NCBI GenBank assembly: GCA_937976375.1
Contig: CALJRU010000071.1
Span: 16,695 to 80,694, forward strand
Origin: an uncultured Peptococcaceae bacterium
GTDB taxonomy: Bacteria > Bacillota > Peptococcia > Peptococcales > Peptococcaceae
Length of the DNA stretch: 64,000 bases
Direction: 5' to 3'
The position numbers and the translations under genes were made by a program. A model generated the notes under the pieces. That model had not been told where the DNA came from. It searched no databases and saw nothing but the letters and a program-made list of their open reading frames with translations. This document shows, piece after piece, positions 50,775-59,406 of the stretch (the stretch's first letter is position 1; every line of letters starts with the position of its first letter).

Positions 50775-51674
50775 TTATTGTTCATGTGGTTCTGGAGCCA
50801 ATATTTTTTCTAATTCTTTAAAAATAAATAGGACACAACTTTTTCGAATGACATCGCGGTCTAATAAATATGTATGCAATGAAGCTGAATATTTATAAGA
50901 GAAAAATGTATTGTTGACATAAATTCCGATATATACGAGACCTTCTGGGTTGTTTTTTTCATCAGGGCCTGGGCCGGCAACTCCTGTTGTAGATACACCA
51001 ATATCTGCCATATAAATATTCTGTGTTCCTTTTGCCATTGCTTTTGCGGTTTCTTGTGAAACAACGCCAAACTTGTTAATGATATCTGTCGGAACGTGAA
51101 GGACTGCATTTTTGACTTTTGATGTGTAGGTGCAGGCACCGCCAAGAACATAGGAAGACGCGCCAGAGACATCTGTCAGTGTTTTGCAAATTAATCCGCC
51201 AGTACAACTTTCCGCGGTGGAAATGGTCCAATTCTTTTCCTTTAAAATATTTCCTATTTTTTTTGAATGATTTAAAAGCGCTTGCCCATCTATAAGATAG
51301 TAATATTGTTTTAAGATTTTTAAAGCAAGGTTGATACTATCATCCTCTAAGATGAAAAGATGTGTTGCACAATTTAGTCTGAAATATGAAGTGGATATAG
51401 GTTGCAAGCCTTGAGTTATCGGGCGATCAAAAAATAATGAGGAATTTTCTTTTAGAATATCAAATTTTAAAGAATAAAAGACTTTACCAATGGCAATAAT
51501 CGTTCTACAATAGAAATCGTTCGTACAATTTTGTAGTACTTTTAGAAATTCTTCTTTCGTTTTAGCATAATAAATGCTTGTTGGAGCAATTTCCAGAAAG
51601 GTGTTTTTTGATGGTGAACGGAAGAAGTTTGCTTTTTCATCGGGGAAAATTAAAGCGATTGACGTTGGTATCAT
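50775..51674 (-). CDS. CinA C-terminal (PncC-like) protein with an unusual N-terminal part
   Basis: This 299-residue protein has a C-terminal nicotinamide-nucleotide amidase domain from about residue 134. It shows STAESCTGGLICKTLTDV with the catalytic Ser, SYVLGGACTYTSKVK, STTGVAGPG and PEGLVYIGIY. PncC deamidates NMN in NAD recycling. The first 130 residues are not the MoaB-like domain of full CinA (no GGTGPT-type motif) and I do not recognise them. ATG 51674 follows GAAAGGA, and a TTG at 51683 is also in frame. It is divergent from argC. Confidence 0.82.
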   Translation of the reverse strand: MIPTSIALIFPDEKANFFRSPSKNTFLEIAPTSIYYAKTKEEFLKVLQNCTNDFYCRTIIAIGKVFYSLKFDILKENSSLFFDRPITQGLQPISTSYFRLNCATHLFILEDDSINLALKILKQYYYLIDGQALLNHSKKIGNILKEKNWTISTAESCTGGLICKTLTDVSGASSYVLGGACTYTSKVKNAVLHVPTDIINKFGVVSQETAKAMAKGTQNIYMADIGVSTTGVAGPGPDEKNNPEGLVYIGIYVNNTFFSYKYSASLHTYLLDRDVIRKSCVLFIFKELEKILAPEPHEQ

Positions 51675-51703
51675 ATAATTCAAGTCCTTTCAAAGAAAAA
51701 GTA

Positions 51704-51732
51704 TTGCATAATTATACAACGCGTTGTATAAT
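51704..51732 (+). promoter_or_regulatory. Promoter of the arginine operon
   Basis: TTGCAT (51704-51709), a 17-bp spacer and TATAAT (51727-51732) lie 25 bp before the argC start codon. Confidence 0.82.
51711..51732. promoter_or_regulatory. Perfect 22-bp palindromic operator over the arg promoter
   Basis: ATTATACAACG (51711-51721) is followed by its exact complement (51722-51732), filling the spacer and covering the -10 box. A bound protein would block RNA polymerase. It does not follow the TGAAT/ATTCA pattern of known ArgR boxes. Confidence 0.7.
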
Positions 51733-51757
51733 AATTTCATTCGTTGGAGGTGTATTC

Positions 51758-52789
51758 ATGATTAATGTTGGAATCATTGGGGCGACTGGTTATACAGGCT
51801 CTGAATTAATCAGACTCTTATGGAGACACGGTGAGGTAAAACTTTCTGCCATTGGTGCACGCAGCACAACAGGTGAGGTCTCTGATTTACATAAAAGCAT
51901 TTTAAATTTAACAGACGCAAGATTTTGCGATATGACAATTGATAATTACAAGGATTGTGATGTGGTTTTTTTGGCGCTTCCGCATGGAACATCATCAGAA
52001 TATGCAAAAAAACTCATAGAAATGAATATCAAAGTTATTGATTTAGGTGCGGATTTTCGCTTAAATGATATGAAAATCTATGAGGAATGGTATGGAGCAG
52101 ATCATGCTTGTCCAGAGTGGATGGAAAAAACCGTCTATGGATTGCCAGAATTACATCGCGAAGAAATTCGCAGAAGCAACTTGGTTGCAAATCCTGGTTG
52201 CTTTCCTACAAGTATTATTTTAGGATTGGCGCCACTCTGCAAGCAGAAATTGTTAAATCCAGCGTTTGTTGTTGCAGATAGTGATTCTGGATTAACTGGT
52301 GCTGGAAAATCTCTAAAGGAGAGCTCTCATTTTGTAAATGTTAATGAAAATGTTGTAGCGTACAATATCGGTAAGCATCGACATTTACCAGAAATTGTAC
52401 AGGAATTGAATGCTTTAGCTGAAGACAATGTCGGCTTGGTTTTTAATCCTCATTTAGCTCCAATTAATCGGGGCATTTTGTCTACTTTAACTGTCAAATT
52501 GAACAAAGCATGCAGCGAAGAAGAGATTAGAGCGCTTTATCACAATTTTTACGATAAAGAACCATTTGTAAGAATACGCAAAGCTGGAGAATATGCAGCG
52601 ACAAAACAAGTAATGGGCTCTAATTACTGTGATATATCTCTTCATATGGTTGATGCCACAACGGTTGTTATTTGCGCAGCAATCGATAACATTGTAAAGG
52701 GAGCAAGCGGTCAAGCTGTACAAAATATGAATATTCTATTTGATTTACCAGAGACACAAGGGTTGGAGCAATTCCCTCTTTGTCCATAA
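51758..52789 (+). CDS. argC: N-acetyl-gamma-glutamyl-phosphate reductase
   Basis: This 343-residue enzyme has the NADP loop GIIGATGYTGSELIRLL, catalytic C148 in NLVANPGCFPTSI, and NIGKHRHLPEIVQEL with the active-site His. It reduces N-acetylglutamyl phosphate to the semialdehyde. The ATG at 51758 follows GGAGGTG. It is the first gene of the arginine operon. Confidence 0.97.
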   Translation: MINVGIIGATGYTGSELIRLLWRHGEVKLSAIGARSTTGEVSDLHKSILNLTDARFCDMTIDNYKDCDVVFLALPHGTSSEYAKKLIEMNIKVIDLGADFRLNDMKIYEEWYGADHACPEWMEKTVYGLPELHREEIRRSNLVANPGCFPTSIILGLAPLCKQKLLNPAFVVADSDSGLTGAGKSLKESSHFVNVNENVVAYNIGKHRHLPEIVQELNALAEDNVGLVFNPHLAPINRGILSTLTVKLNKACSEEEIRALYHNFYDKEPFVRIRKAGEYAATKQVMGSNYCDISLHMVDATTVVICAAIDNIVKGASGQAVQNMNILFDLPETQGLEQFPLCP

Positions 52790-52809
52790 TTATAAAGGAG
52801 AAAAAAAAC

Positions 52810-54003
52810 ATGAGCAACTATCCAAAAGGCTATTCGGCTTGTGGCCTCCACTGTGGAATAAAAAAAGCCAAAGATGATCTTACCATTGTTTATTCTGATG
52901 TCGCTGCAAGTGTCGCAGCGGTATATACAAACAATTTGTTTCAAGCAGCACCTTTGCAGGTAACAAAGGCACATTTATCTAGTGAGGGAAAAGCACAAGC
53001 CATTGTTATTAATAGTGGCGTTGCAAATGCAGCGATGGGTAAACAGGGAATCGTTGATGCAGAAGCAGTTGCAAAAAAATTGGCGCAAACGTTTAATATA
53101 AAAGATAATTATACAATTGTTGCTTCTACAGGCGTCATTGGAATGCCACTGCCTGTGGATACGATTAATTCGGGCATTGAAATGGCAAAAGGTGTATTGA
53201 AGCCTCTTGAAGAGGGTGCTGAATCTGCCTCACGTGGTATTATGACAACAGATACTGTTCCTAAGACAGCACAGGTTACAGTTAAAATAGATGGTAAAAC
53301 TGTTAATTTCTGGGGAATGTGTAAAGGTGCTGGGATGATTCATCCAAACATGTCAACCATGTTAGGCTTTGTCCTTTGCGATGCTGCAATAACTACGGAA
53401 GTACTGCAAAAAGCTTTGAGTTCTGCAATTGGAGATAGTTTCAATATGATTTCCGTTGATGGTGATACATCGACAAATGATATGGTAACTGTACTTGCAA
53501 ATGGCCTTGCAGAAAACGAGACTATTGCTAGTGAAAATAATGATTCGTATACAATATTTGCGAATGCGCTAAAGGATGTTTGCATTAGCTTGGCTAAGCA
53601 AATTGTTGCAGATGGAGAAGGCGCTACAAAATTGTTTTCAGTGAAAGTAACAAATGCTCTGACAACGACCGATGCTAAAACAATTGCGCGTGCGGTAACG
53701 TCATCTAGTCTTGTAAAAGCTGCTATGTATGGGCGCGATGCAAATTGGGGGCGTATTGCTTGTGCAGCAGGATATTCAGGAGCAACCTTTGATCCATATA
53801 AAATGGATATCTATATTGGTGATCTTCAGGTGGCAAAAAATGGTCAGGGCCTTGCATTTGATGAAGAGAAGGCGCTTGCGCTTCTTTCAAAGGATACAAT
53901 TGATGTCCTGATAGATTTGCATGAGGGAAAAGGTGAAGCTGTTGGTTGGGGTTGTGATCTCACCCATGATTATGTCAGCATTAACGCAGATTACAGGAGT
54001 TAA
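52810..54003 (+). CDS. argJ: Ornithine acetyltransferase/N-acetylglutamate synthase ArgJ
   Basis: This 397-residue protein has VYTNNLFQAAPLQV, INSGVANAAMGKQG, and the self-cleavage region MIHPNMSTMLGFVLCD, whose Thr becomes the N-terminal nucleophile of the beta chain. It also has the RDANWGRIACAAGYSGA segment. ArgJ moves acetyl from acetylornithine to glutamate, making the pathway cyclic, which agrees with no argE in the operon. ATG 52810 has AAAGGAG upstream. Confidence 0.96.
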   Translation: MSNYPKGYSACGLHCGIKKAKDDLTIVYSDVAASVAAVYTNNLFQAAPLQVTKAHLSSEGKAQAIVINSGVANAAMGKQGIVDAEAVAKKLAQTFNIKDNYTIVASTGVIGMPLPVDTINSGIEMAKGVLKPLEEGAESASRGIMTTDTVPKTAQVTVKIDGKTVNFWGMCKGAGMIHPNMSTMLGFVLCDAAITTEVLQKALSSAIGDSFNMISVDGDTSTNDMVTVLANGLAENETIASENNDSYTIFANALKDVCISLAKQIVADGEGATKLFSVKVTNALTTTDAKTIARAVTSSSLVKAAMYGRDANWGRIACAAGYSGATFDPYKMDIYIGDLQVAKNGQGLAFDEEKALALLSKDTIDVLIDLHEGKGEAVGWGCDLTHDYVSINADYRS

Positions 54004-54008
54004 TAATA

Positions 54009-54890
54009 ATGGAATTCGGCAATCATACGGCAGAGGTACTTGTAGAGGCTCTGCCTTATATTAAAAAGTTTTATGGTACGACAATTGTCATTAAATATGG
54101 CGGTCATGCCATGGTTGATAAAGAAATGCGTGAAAAAGTCATTTCAGATATTGTTTTGATGCGCTTTGTTGGCATGAATCCAATACTTGTACATGGTGGC
54201 GGCCCGGATATTAATTATTGGCTTGAAAAAGAAAACTATCAATGTAAATTTGTCGATGGGTTGCGTGTAACCGACCGAGAAGTTTTAGAGATCGCACAAA
54301 TGGTGTTGATTGGCAAAGTTAATCAAGAAATTGTAGCCCTTTTGCAAAAGCATGGTGGCAATGCCGTTGGATTAAGCGGGATTGATGGTGGTACGATACA
54401 AGCAAAGAAAAAGTTACACTATGACAAAGATAATCATTTGGTTGATCTTGGCTATGTTGGTGAAATAACAAAAATTAGACCAGATCTTATTCGTAATGCG
54501 CTAGCTAAAGAGTATATCCCTGTTATTTCGCCAATAGGTCTTGATGATAATGGCGGACGCTACAATATAAATGGCGATACTGCAGCTGCCGCTATTGCAG
54601 CTGCATTAAAAGCGGATAAGTTTTTCTTGCTTACAGATACTGATGGTATTCTTGACCGTAATGGTGCACGAATTAGTCAAGTTACAACAGACCGCTTAGA
54701 TCAACTTGAAAAAGAAGGCGTTATTTATGGCGGAATGATACCGAAAGCAGCTTGCTGTAAGCACGCTATTCAAAATGGGGTACAAAGCGCACATATCATT
54801 AATGGACAAATGCAGCATAGTTTATTACTTGAATTATTTACTGACGATGGTGTTGGAACCATGGTTGTAGGAGGTAAACAAGATGAATAA
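54009..54890 (+). CDS. argB: Acetylglutamate kinase
   Basis: This 293-residue amino-acid kinase has VIKYGGHAMVD, VHGGGPDINYWL, GLSGIDGGTIQAKKK and YNINGDTAAAAIAAALKADK. It phosphorylates N-acetylglutamate. The N-terminal helix (FGNHTAEVLVEALPYIKKF) resembles the extension of arginine-feedback-inhibited hexameric forms, so feedback control is likely. It overlaps argD by 8 bp. Confidence 0.97.
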   Translation: MEFGNHTAEVLVEALPYIKKFYGTTIVIKYGGHAMVDKEMREKVISDIVLMRFVGMNPILVHGGGPDINYWLEKENYQCKFVDGLRVTDREVLEIAQMVLIGKVNQEIVALLQKHGGNAVGLSGIDGGTIQAKKKLHYDKDNHLVDLGYVGEITKIRPDLIRNALAKEYIPVISPIGLDDNGGRYNINGDTAAAAIAAALKADKFFLLTDTDGILDRNGARISQVTTDRLDQLEKEGVIYGGMIPKAACCKHAIQNGVQSAHIINGQMQHSLLLELFTDDGVGTMVVGGKQDE

Positions 54891-56049
54891 TATGATTCAA
54901 AAAGGTCAGCAGTATATTATGGGCACGTACAGTCAAGCACCAATCGTAATTGAAAAAGGTGAAGGTGTCTATTTGACCGATAATACAGGGAAAAAATATA
55001 TTGATATGGTTAGCGGCATTGCGGTTAATAGTCTGGGGTATCATCATCCTGCAATTGTTAAAGCGATTCAAGAACAAGCAGAGACGCTAATTCATATTTC
55101 AAATTTATATTGGAATATCCCTCAAATTGAGCTGGCTGAGAAGCTTTGCAAAGCAAGCGGTCTTAGTAAAGCTTTCTTTTGCAACAGTGGTGCTGAAGCA
55201 AATGAGTCCGCAATTAAATTGGCAAGAAAGTATGGGAATGGGCGTAGTACTATTATTTCAATGATACAATCTTTCCATGGGCGCACACTTGGTGCATTAA
55301 AAGCAACTGGTCAAACAAAATATCAGAACGGGTTTGCGCCACTTCCAGAAGGTTTTAAATATACAGAAGCAAATAACATCGAAATGTTAGATCAGATGAT
55401 CGATGATGATACTTGTGCAATTATGCTTGAAGTGATTCAGGGAGAAGCAGGGATTATTGCACTTGATGAAGCATATCTCAAACATGTTGAAAGTATTTGC
55501 CAACAAAAAGATATCTTATTTATTGTTGATGAAGTTCAGACAGGTATGGGACGCACAGGATATGCTTTTGCTCATCAAAAATTTGATTTGCATCCGGATA
55601 TCGTAACTATGGCTAAAGCCATTGCAGGAGGTGTTCCAATGGGTGCTATGCTAGCTAAGGACCATGTTGCTGCAGCTTTTAATCCTGGTGATCATGCGTC
55701 AACTTTTGGTGGTAATCCTTTGGCTGCTCATACCGCTTGCGCTGTTGCCGATATTATTCTTGATGACACATTTCTTGCTCAGGTTCAAGAAAAAGGTGAA
55801 TATTTTGCAAAGCGACTTGCAGAATGTGTTGACGGGAAAAAAGTCCTCGAAGTACGTGGGCGTGGTTTAATGTTGGGTCTTTTGTTGGATGATAGCGTAA
55901 AACCTGGTGATATTGTTTCTGCTGCAGCAGAGTCGGGATTGCTTATTTGTACAGCAGGCAAACAAGTACTACGTTTCGTGCCACCACTTGTTATTTCAAA
56001 AGACGAAATTGATGAAGCTATTGAAATCTTGAAAAAGGTGCTGGCATGA
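54883..56049 (+). CDS. argD: Acetylornithine aminotransferase
   Basis: This 388-residue class-III aminotransferase has FFCNSGAEANESAIKLARKY, SFHGRTLGAL, FIVDEVQTGMGRTG and the PLP lysine in TMAKAIAGGVPMG. It makes N-acetylornithine, and perhaps succinyl-diaminopimelate as in other bacteria. It overlaps argB (8 bp) and the tyrA-like gene (4 bp), so translation is coupled through all three. Confidence 0.96.
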   Translation: MNNMIQKGQQYIMGTYSQAPIVIEKGEGVYLTDNTGKKYIDMVSGIAVNSLGYHHPAIVKAIQEQAETLIHISNLYWNIPQIELAEKLCKASGLSKAFFCNSGAEANESAIKLARKYGNGRSTIISMIQSFHGRTLGALKATGQTKYQNGFAPLPEGFKYTEANNIEMLDQMIDDDTCAIMLEVIQGEAGIIALDEAYLKHVESICQQKDILFIVDEVQTGMGRTGYAFAHQKFDLHPDIVTMAKAIAGGVPMGAMLAKDHVAAAFNPGDHASTFGGNPLAAHTACAVADIILDDTFLAQVQEKGEYFAKRLAECVDGKKVLEVRGRGLMLGLLLDDSVKPGDIVSAAAESGLLICTAGKQVLRFVPPLVISKDEIDEAIEILKKVLA

Positions 56050-56891
56050 AGGTCCTTATCGTAGGTCTCGGGCTCATTGGTGGCTCACTTGCAAAAGCTT
56101 TATCAACCTATACTGACGCAAAAGTTATTGGCATAGATAAGGATGATAAAACTTTAGCTTTAGCATTAGATGAAGAAGCTATTGCATACATCGGTGGTGA
56201 AGCTGATCTTCAAGATGCCGATGTTACTATATTGGCGATGACACCAAAAAACATTATTGACTTCGTTAAAAGAAACCATGGTATTATGAATAAAAATGGT
56301 CTTGTTCTTGATGTTTGCGGTGTTAAAAGAGATATAATGGCTTGCTTTAAGGAGTATTTTTCTGTCGATGGACCGCAATATATTGGAATGCATCCGATGG
56401 CAGGAAGAGAATTATTTGGTTATGAACATTCTTTAGTAAATCTTTTTCAGGGTGCTAGCCTGGTCATGACAAAAGATCCAGATATTGATTATCATATTGA
56501 TTGGAATTTGCTTGAAGAATATGTTTATGCACTAGGGTTTAGAAAACTCGTATCATCAACACCGGAAACACATGATCAAATTATTGCCTATACATCTCAA
56601 TTGGCACATATTGTTTCGAGTGCATATATTAAGAGTCCGACGATGTTGCGTGAAGAAGGGTATAGTGCAGGGAGTTTTCGTGATTTGACACGCGTTGCTC
56701 GTCTTGATGAAAAAATGTGGACAGATTTGTTTTTACGAAATGCAGATTATTTGGAAGATGAGATAGAGGAAATTATTAATCATCTTATTGAGTATCGTGA
56801 TGTGTTGCACACCAATGATTCCGAAAAACTTGAAAAGTTATTAAAAGATGGTAGAGTTAGAAAAGAGTGGAGCAACGATCATGTTCAGTAG
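56046..56891 (+). CDS. tyrA: Prephenate dehydrogenase (TyrA family)
   Basis: This 281-residue protein has the NAD loop VGLGLIGGSLAKAL near residue 6, LDVCGVKRDI near 97, YIGMHPMAGRELFGYE near 119, and the helical C-terminal domain (TPETHDQIIAYTSQLAHIVS; GSFRDLTRVARLD). It should oxidise prephenate to 4-hydroxyphenylpyruvate in tyrosine synthesis. It lacks chorismate mutase and ACT domains. It lies between argD and argF, overlapping argD by 4 bp, which is unusual because it belongs to another pathway. Confidence 0.92.
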   Translation: MKVLIVGLGLIGGSLAKALSTYTDAKVIGIDKDDKTLALALDEEAIAYIGGEADLQDADVTILAMTPKNIIDFVKRNHGIMNKNGLVLDVCGVKRDIMACFKEYFSVDGPQYIGMHPMAGRELFGYEHSLVNLFQGASLVMTKDPDIDYHIDWNLLEEYVYALGFRKLVSSTPETHDQIIAYTSQLAHIVSSAYIKSPTMLREEGYSAGSFRDLTRVARLDEKMWTDLFLRNADYLEDEIEEIINHLIEYRDVLHTNDSEKLEKLLKDGRVRKEWSNDHVQ

Positions 56892-56911
56892 TGCTGAAAG
56901 GAGATTCGTTA

Positions 56912-57241
56912 ATGATTGATAGAGAAATCATATGCAAAGATCCTTATGAAATGATCGGAGCTGCTCATCAAACGATTTATGAATCGCTCGGGAAATTAAA
57001 ATATGTAAATCTAAAATATAAGGTTTTGGATCAACCCGAAAGCGGCTGGCTGTATAATGTTGATTTTGAAGTCCAGGATAATACCTGTTTCATTCATTTT
57101 TTAAATACCGATGAGGAAGACATTTCGTTGGTTGTTGACCAAATTGAATACTTTAAATTACGGCCGTATTATATTGCTGCATGCGTAGGATTTAAAAATA
57201 TTGTGTTTTATAGTGGTAATATGAAAGGAGAAGCTCAATGA
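56912..57241 (+). CDS. Hypothetical protein, 109 residues, within the arg operon
   Basis: I do not recognise this protein. It is a small acidic cytoplasmic protein with no signal peptide or membrane segment, predicted mixed alpha/beta (DPYEMIGAAHQTIYESLGKL, then LYNVDFEVQDNTCFIHFL and KLRPYYIAACVGFKNIVF). AAAGGAG 8 bases before the ATG at 56912 supports the start. Its stop overlaps the argF start by 4 bp, so it is translated with argF. It may be a regulator or accessory factor of the operon enzymes, but nothing in the sequence shows that. Confidence 0.85.
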   Translation: MIDREIICKDPYEMIGAAHQTIYESLGKLKYVNLKYKVLDQPESGWLYNVDFEVQDNTCFIHFLNTDEEDISLVVDQIEYFKLRPYYIAACVGFKNIVFYSGNMKGEAQ

Positions 57242-58164
57242 ACCTTAAGGGTAGAGATTTTTTAACACTACGTGATTTTACTGGTGAAGAGATTCAATCC
57301 ATCGTTGATTTGGGATTAGATTTAAAAGATAAACAGAAAAAAGGCATCCCTCATCCGTATCTTCAGGGAAAGTCTCTTGCCATGATTTTTCAGAAGTCAT
57401 CTACACGTACACGTGTTTCTTTTGAGGTTGGTATGTATCAGCTTGGTGGGCAAGCGTTGTTTTTAAGTACGAAAGATTTACAGATCGGTCGAGGTGAGCC
57501 TGTTAAGGATACAGCACGTGTACTGGCACGTTATGTAGATGGTATTTTAATTAGAACTTATGAACAAGCAGAAGTGGAAGCTTTTGCAAAATATGCGGAT
57601 GTCCCAGTAATTAATGGGCTTACGGATACCTATCATCCAACCCAGGTCATTGCGGATTTGATTACTATTAAAGAACAAAAAGGCCATTTAGCAGGTTTAG
57701 ATTTTTGCTACGTTGGTGATGGTAATAATATGACCCATTCTCTAATGATTGGCATGTTAAAATGTGGAATGAATGTTGGAATCGCCACACCAGATGGCTA
57801 TAAGCCAAATGCGGAAATTGTGGCTTATGCCCAAAGCATTGCAAACGAGAATAATTGCCAGTTAGTTTTAACCAGCGATCCAAAAGCCGTTGTGAAAAAT
57901 GCTGATATTGTATATACTGATACTTGGGCTAGCATGGGGCAGGAAGATGAAAAAGAGGCTCGCGCAAAAGCCTTTGTTGGATATCAGATTGATTCTGAAA
58001 TGTTTGCTTTGGCAAAAGAGGATGCAATTTTCATGCATTGTCTTCCTGCATATCGTGGCTATGAAGTGACAGAAGATGTTTTGGAACATCCACGTAGTGT
58101 TATTTTTGATGAAGCTGAAAACCGTATGCATGCTCACAAAGCGATTATGGCTAGCATTATGTAA
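57238..58164 (+). CDS. argF: Ornithine carbamoyltransferase
   Basis: This 308-residue enzyme has the carbamoyl-phosphate site KSSTRTRVSFEVG, then RTYEQAEVEAFA, DTYHPTQVIADL, VGDGNNMTHSLMIG and the ornithine-side HCLPAYRGYEV. It forms citrulline. It overlaps the upstream 109-residue gene by 4 bp, and GGAG in that gene's last codons serves its ATG. Confidence 0.97.
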   Translation: MNLKGRDFLTLRDFTGEEIQSIVDLGLDLKDKQKKGIPHPYLQGKSLAMIFQKSSTRTRVSFEVGMYQLGGQALFLSTKDLQIGRGEPVKDTARVLARYVDGILIRTYEQAEVEAFAKYADVPVINGLTDTYHPTQVIADLITIKEQKGHLAGLDFCYVGDGNNMTHSLMIGMLKCGMNVGIATPDGYKPNAEIVAYAQSIANENNCQLVLTSDPKAVVKNADIVYTDTWASMGQEDEKEARAKAFVGYQIDSEMFALAKEDAIFMHCLPAYRGYEVTEDVLEHPRSVIFDEAENRMHAHKAIMASIM

Positions 58165-58187
58165 TTGATTATTTAGGAGGAGTATTC

Positions 58188-59393
58188 ATGTCTAAAGTAG
58201 TATTAGCTTATTCTGGTGGTCTTGATACGTCTATTATCATCCCTTGGTTAAAAGAAAACTATGACAACTGCGAAGTCATTGCAGTATGTGGGGATGTTGG
58301 TCAGGGCGATGAACTTAACGTTGTTCATGACAAAGCACTGGCTTCTGGTGCAAGCAAAGTTTATATTGCTGATCTTAAAGAAGAATTTGTTCGTGATTAC
58401 GTGTACCCTGTTATCCGTTCTGGCGCATTGTATGAAGGCGGTTATCTTCTCGGCACCTCTTGCGCACGTCCTTTGATTGCGAAAGCACTTGTTGAAGTTG
58501 CGCAAAAGGAAGGTGCAGATTACATTGCTCATGGCGCAACAGGCAAAGGGAATGACCAGGTACGTTTTGAATTGACCATCAAGGCATTGAGCCCTGCAAC
58601 AAAGATTATTGCTCCATGGCGTATTTGGGACATCAAGAGCCGCGAAGATGCTGTTGATTTCGCTAACGCACATAATATTCCTGTTCCGGTTACCAAAAAA
58701 CGTCCATACAGCATGGATCGCAATGTGTTGCACTTATCTCATGAAGGGGCTGACTTGGAAGACCCTGCTAATGAACCATTAGATGATCTTTATCTCATCT
58801 GCAATCGTCCAGAAGATGCACCAAACGAACCGGAATATATTACCCTTACTTTTGAAAAAGGGAATGCTGTTAAATTAAACGGTGAAGAACTTGCTCCATT
58901 GGCTATGTTGGAAAAATTGAATGAACTTGGTGCAAAACATGGTATCGGCATTCTTGATATTGTTGAAAACCGTTTGGTTGGCATGAAATCCCGTGGTGTT
59001 TATGAAACCCCTGGCGGCACCATTCTGCATGTTGCGCATCAAGGTTTGGAATCTTTGACTTTGGATCGCGATACTATGGCCTTCAAGGCAACTGCAGGCG
59101 TAAAATACGCTCAGTTGGTATACGATGGACTTTGGTATACGCCATTGAAAGAAGCTCTTGATGCATTTATTGATAAGACTCAGGAAACTTGCTCTGGAGA
59201 AGTTCGTTTGAAACTTTATAAGGGAAGAGTTACAACTGCTGGTATGACATCTCCATATTCTCTCTATAATGAAGAATTTGTTACTTTTGGTGAAGATGAA
59301 GTTTATAATCAGGCAGACGCAGAAGGTTTCATCAATTTATTTGGCCTTCCATTGAAGGTTAATGCTCTGATGAAGCAAAATCTTAATAAGTAA
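58188..59393 (+). CDS. argG: Argininosuccinate synthase
   Basis: This 401-residue enzyme has the N-type ATP loop LAYSGGLDTSIIIPWLKE, YIAHGATGKGNDQVRFEL, and VENRLVGMKSRGVYETPGG. It joins citrulline and aspartate. AGGAGGAG precedes the ATG, 23 bp after argF. Its codon use (many GGC, CGT and CTT) looks slightly more biased than its neighbours, consistent with high expression. Confidence 0.97.
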   Translation: MSKVVLAYSGGLDTSIIIPWLKENYDNCEVIAVCGDVGQGDELNVVHDKALASGASKVYIADLKEEFVRDYVYPVIRSGALYEGGYLLGTSCARPLIAKALVEVAQKEGADYIAHGATGKGNDQVRFELTIKALSPATKIIAPWRIWDIKSREDAVDFANAHNIPVPVTKKRPYSMDRNVLHLSHEGADLEDPANEPLDDLYLICNRPEDAPNEPEYITLTFEKGNAVKLNGEELAPLAMLEKLNELGAKHGIGILDIVENRLVGMKSRGVYETPGGTILHVAHQGLESLTLDRDTMAFKATAGVKYAQLVYDGLWYTPLKEALDAFIDKTQETCSGEVRLKLYKGRVTTAGMTSPYSLYNEEFVTFGEDEVYNQADAEGFINLFGLPLKVNALMKQNLNK

Positions 59394-59406
59394 GTGAGGC
59401 ATTGCT

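Noticed and set aside
51711..51732. A standard ArgR box
   Set aside because: The half-site ATTATACAACG lacks the TGAAT/ATTCA pattern of known ArgR sites. It is reported as an unassigned operator.
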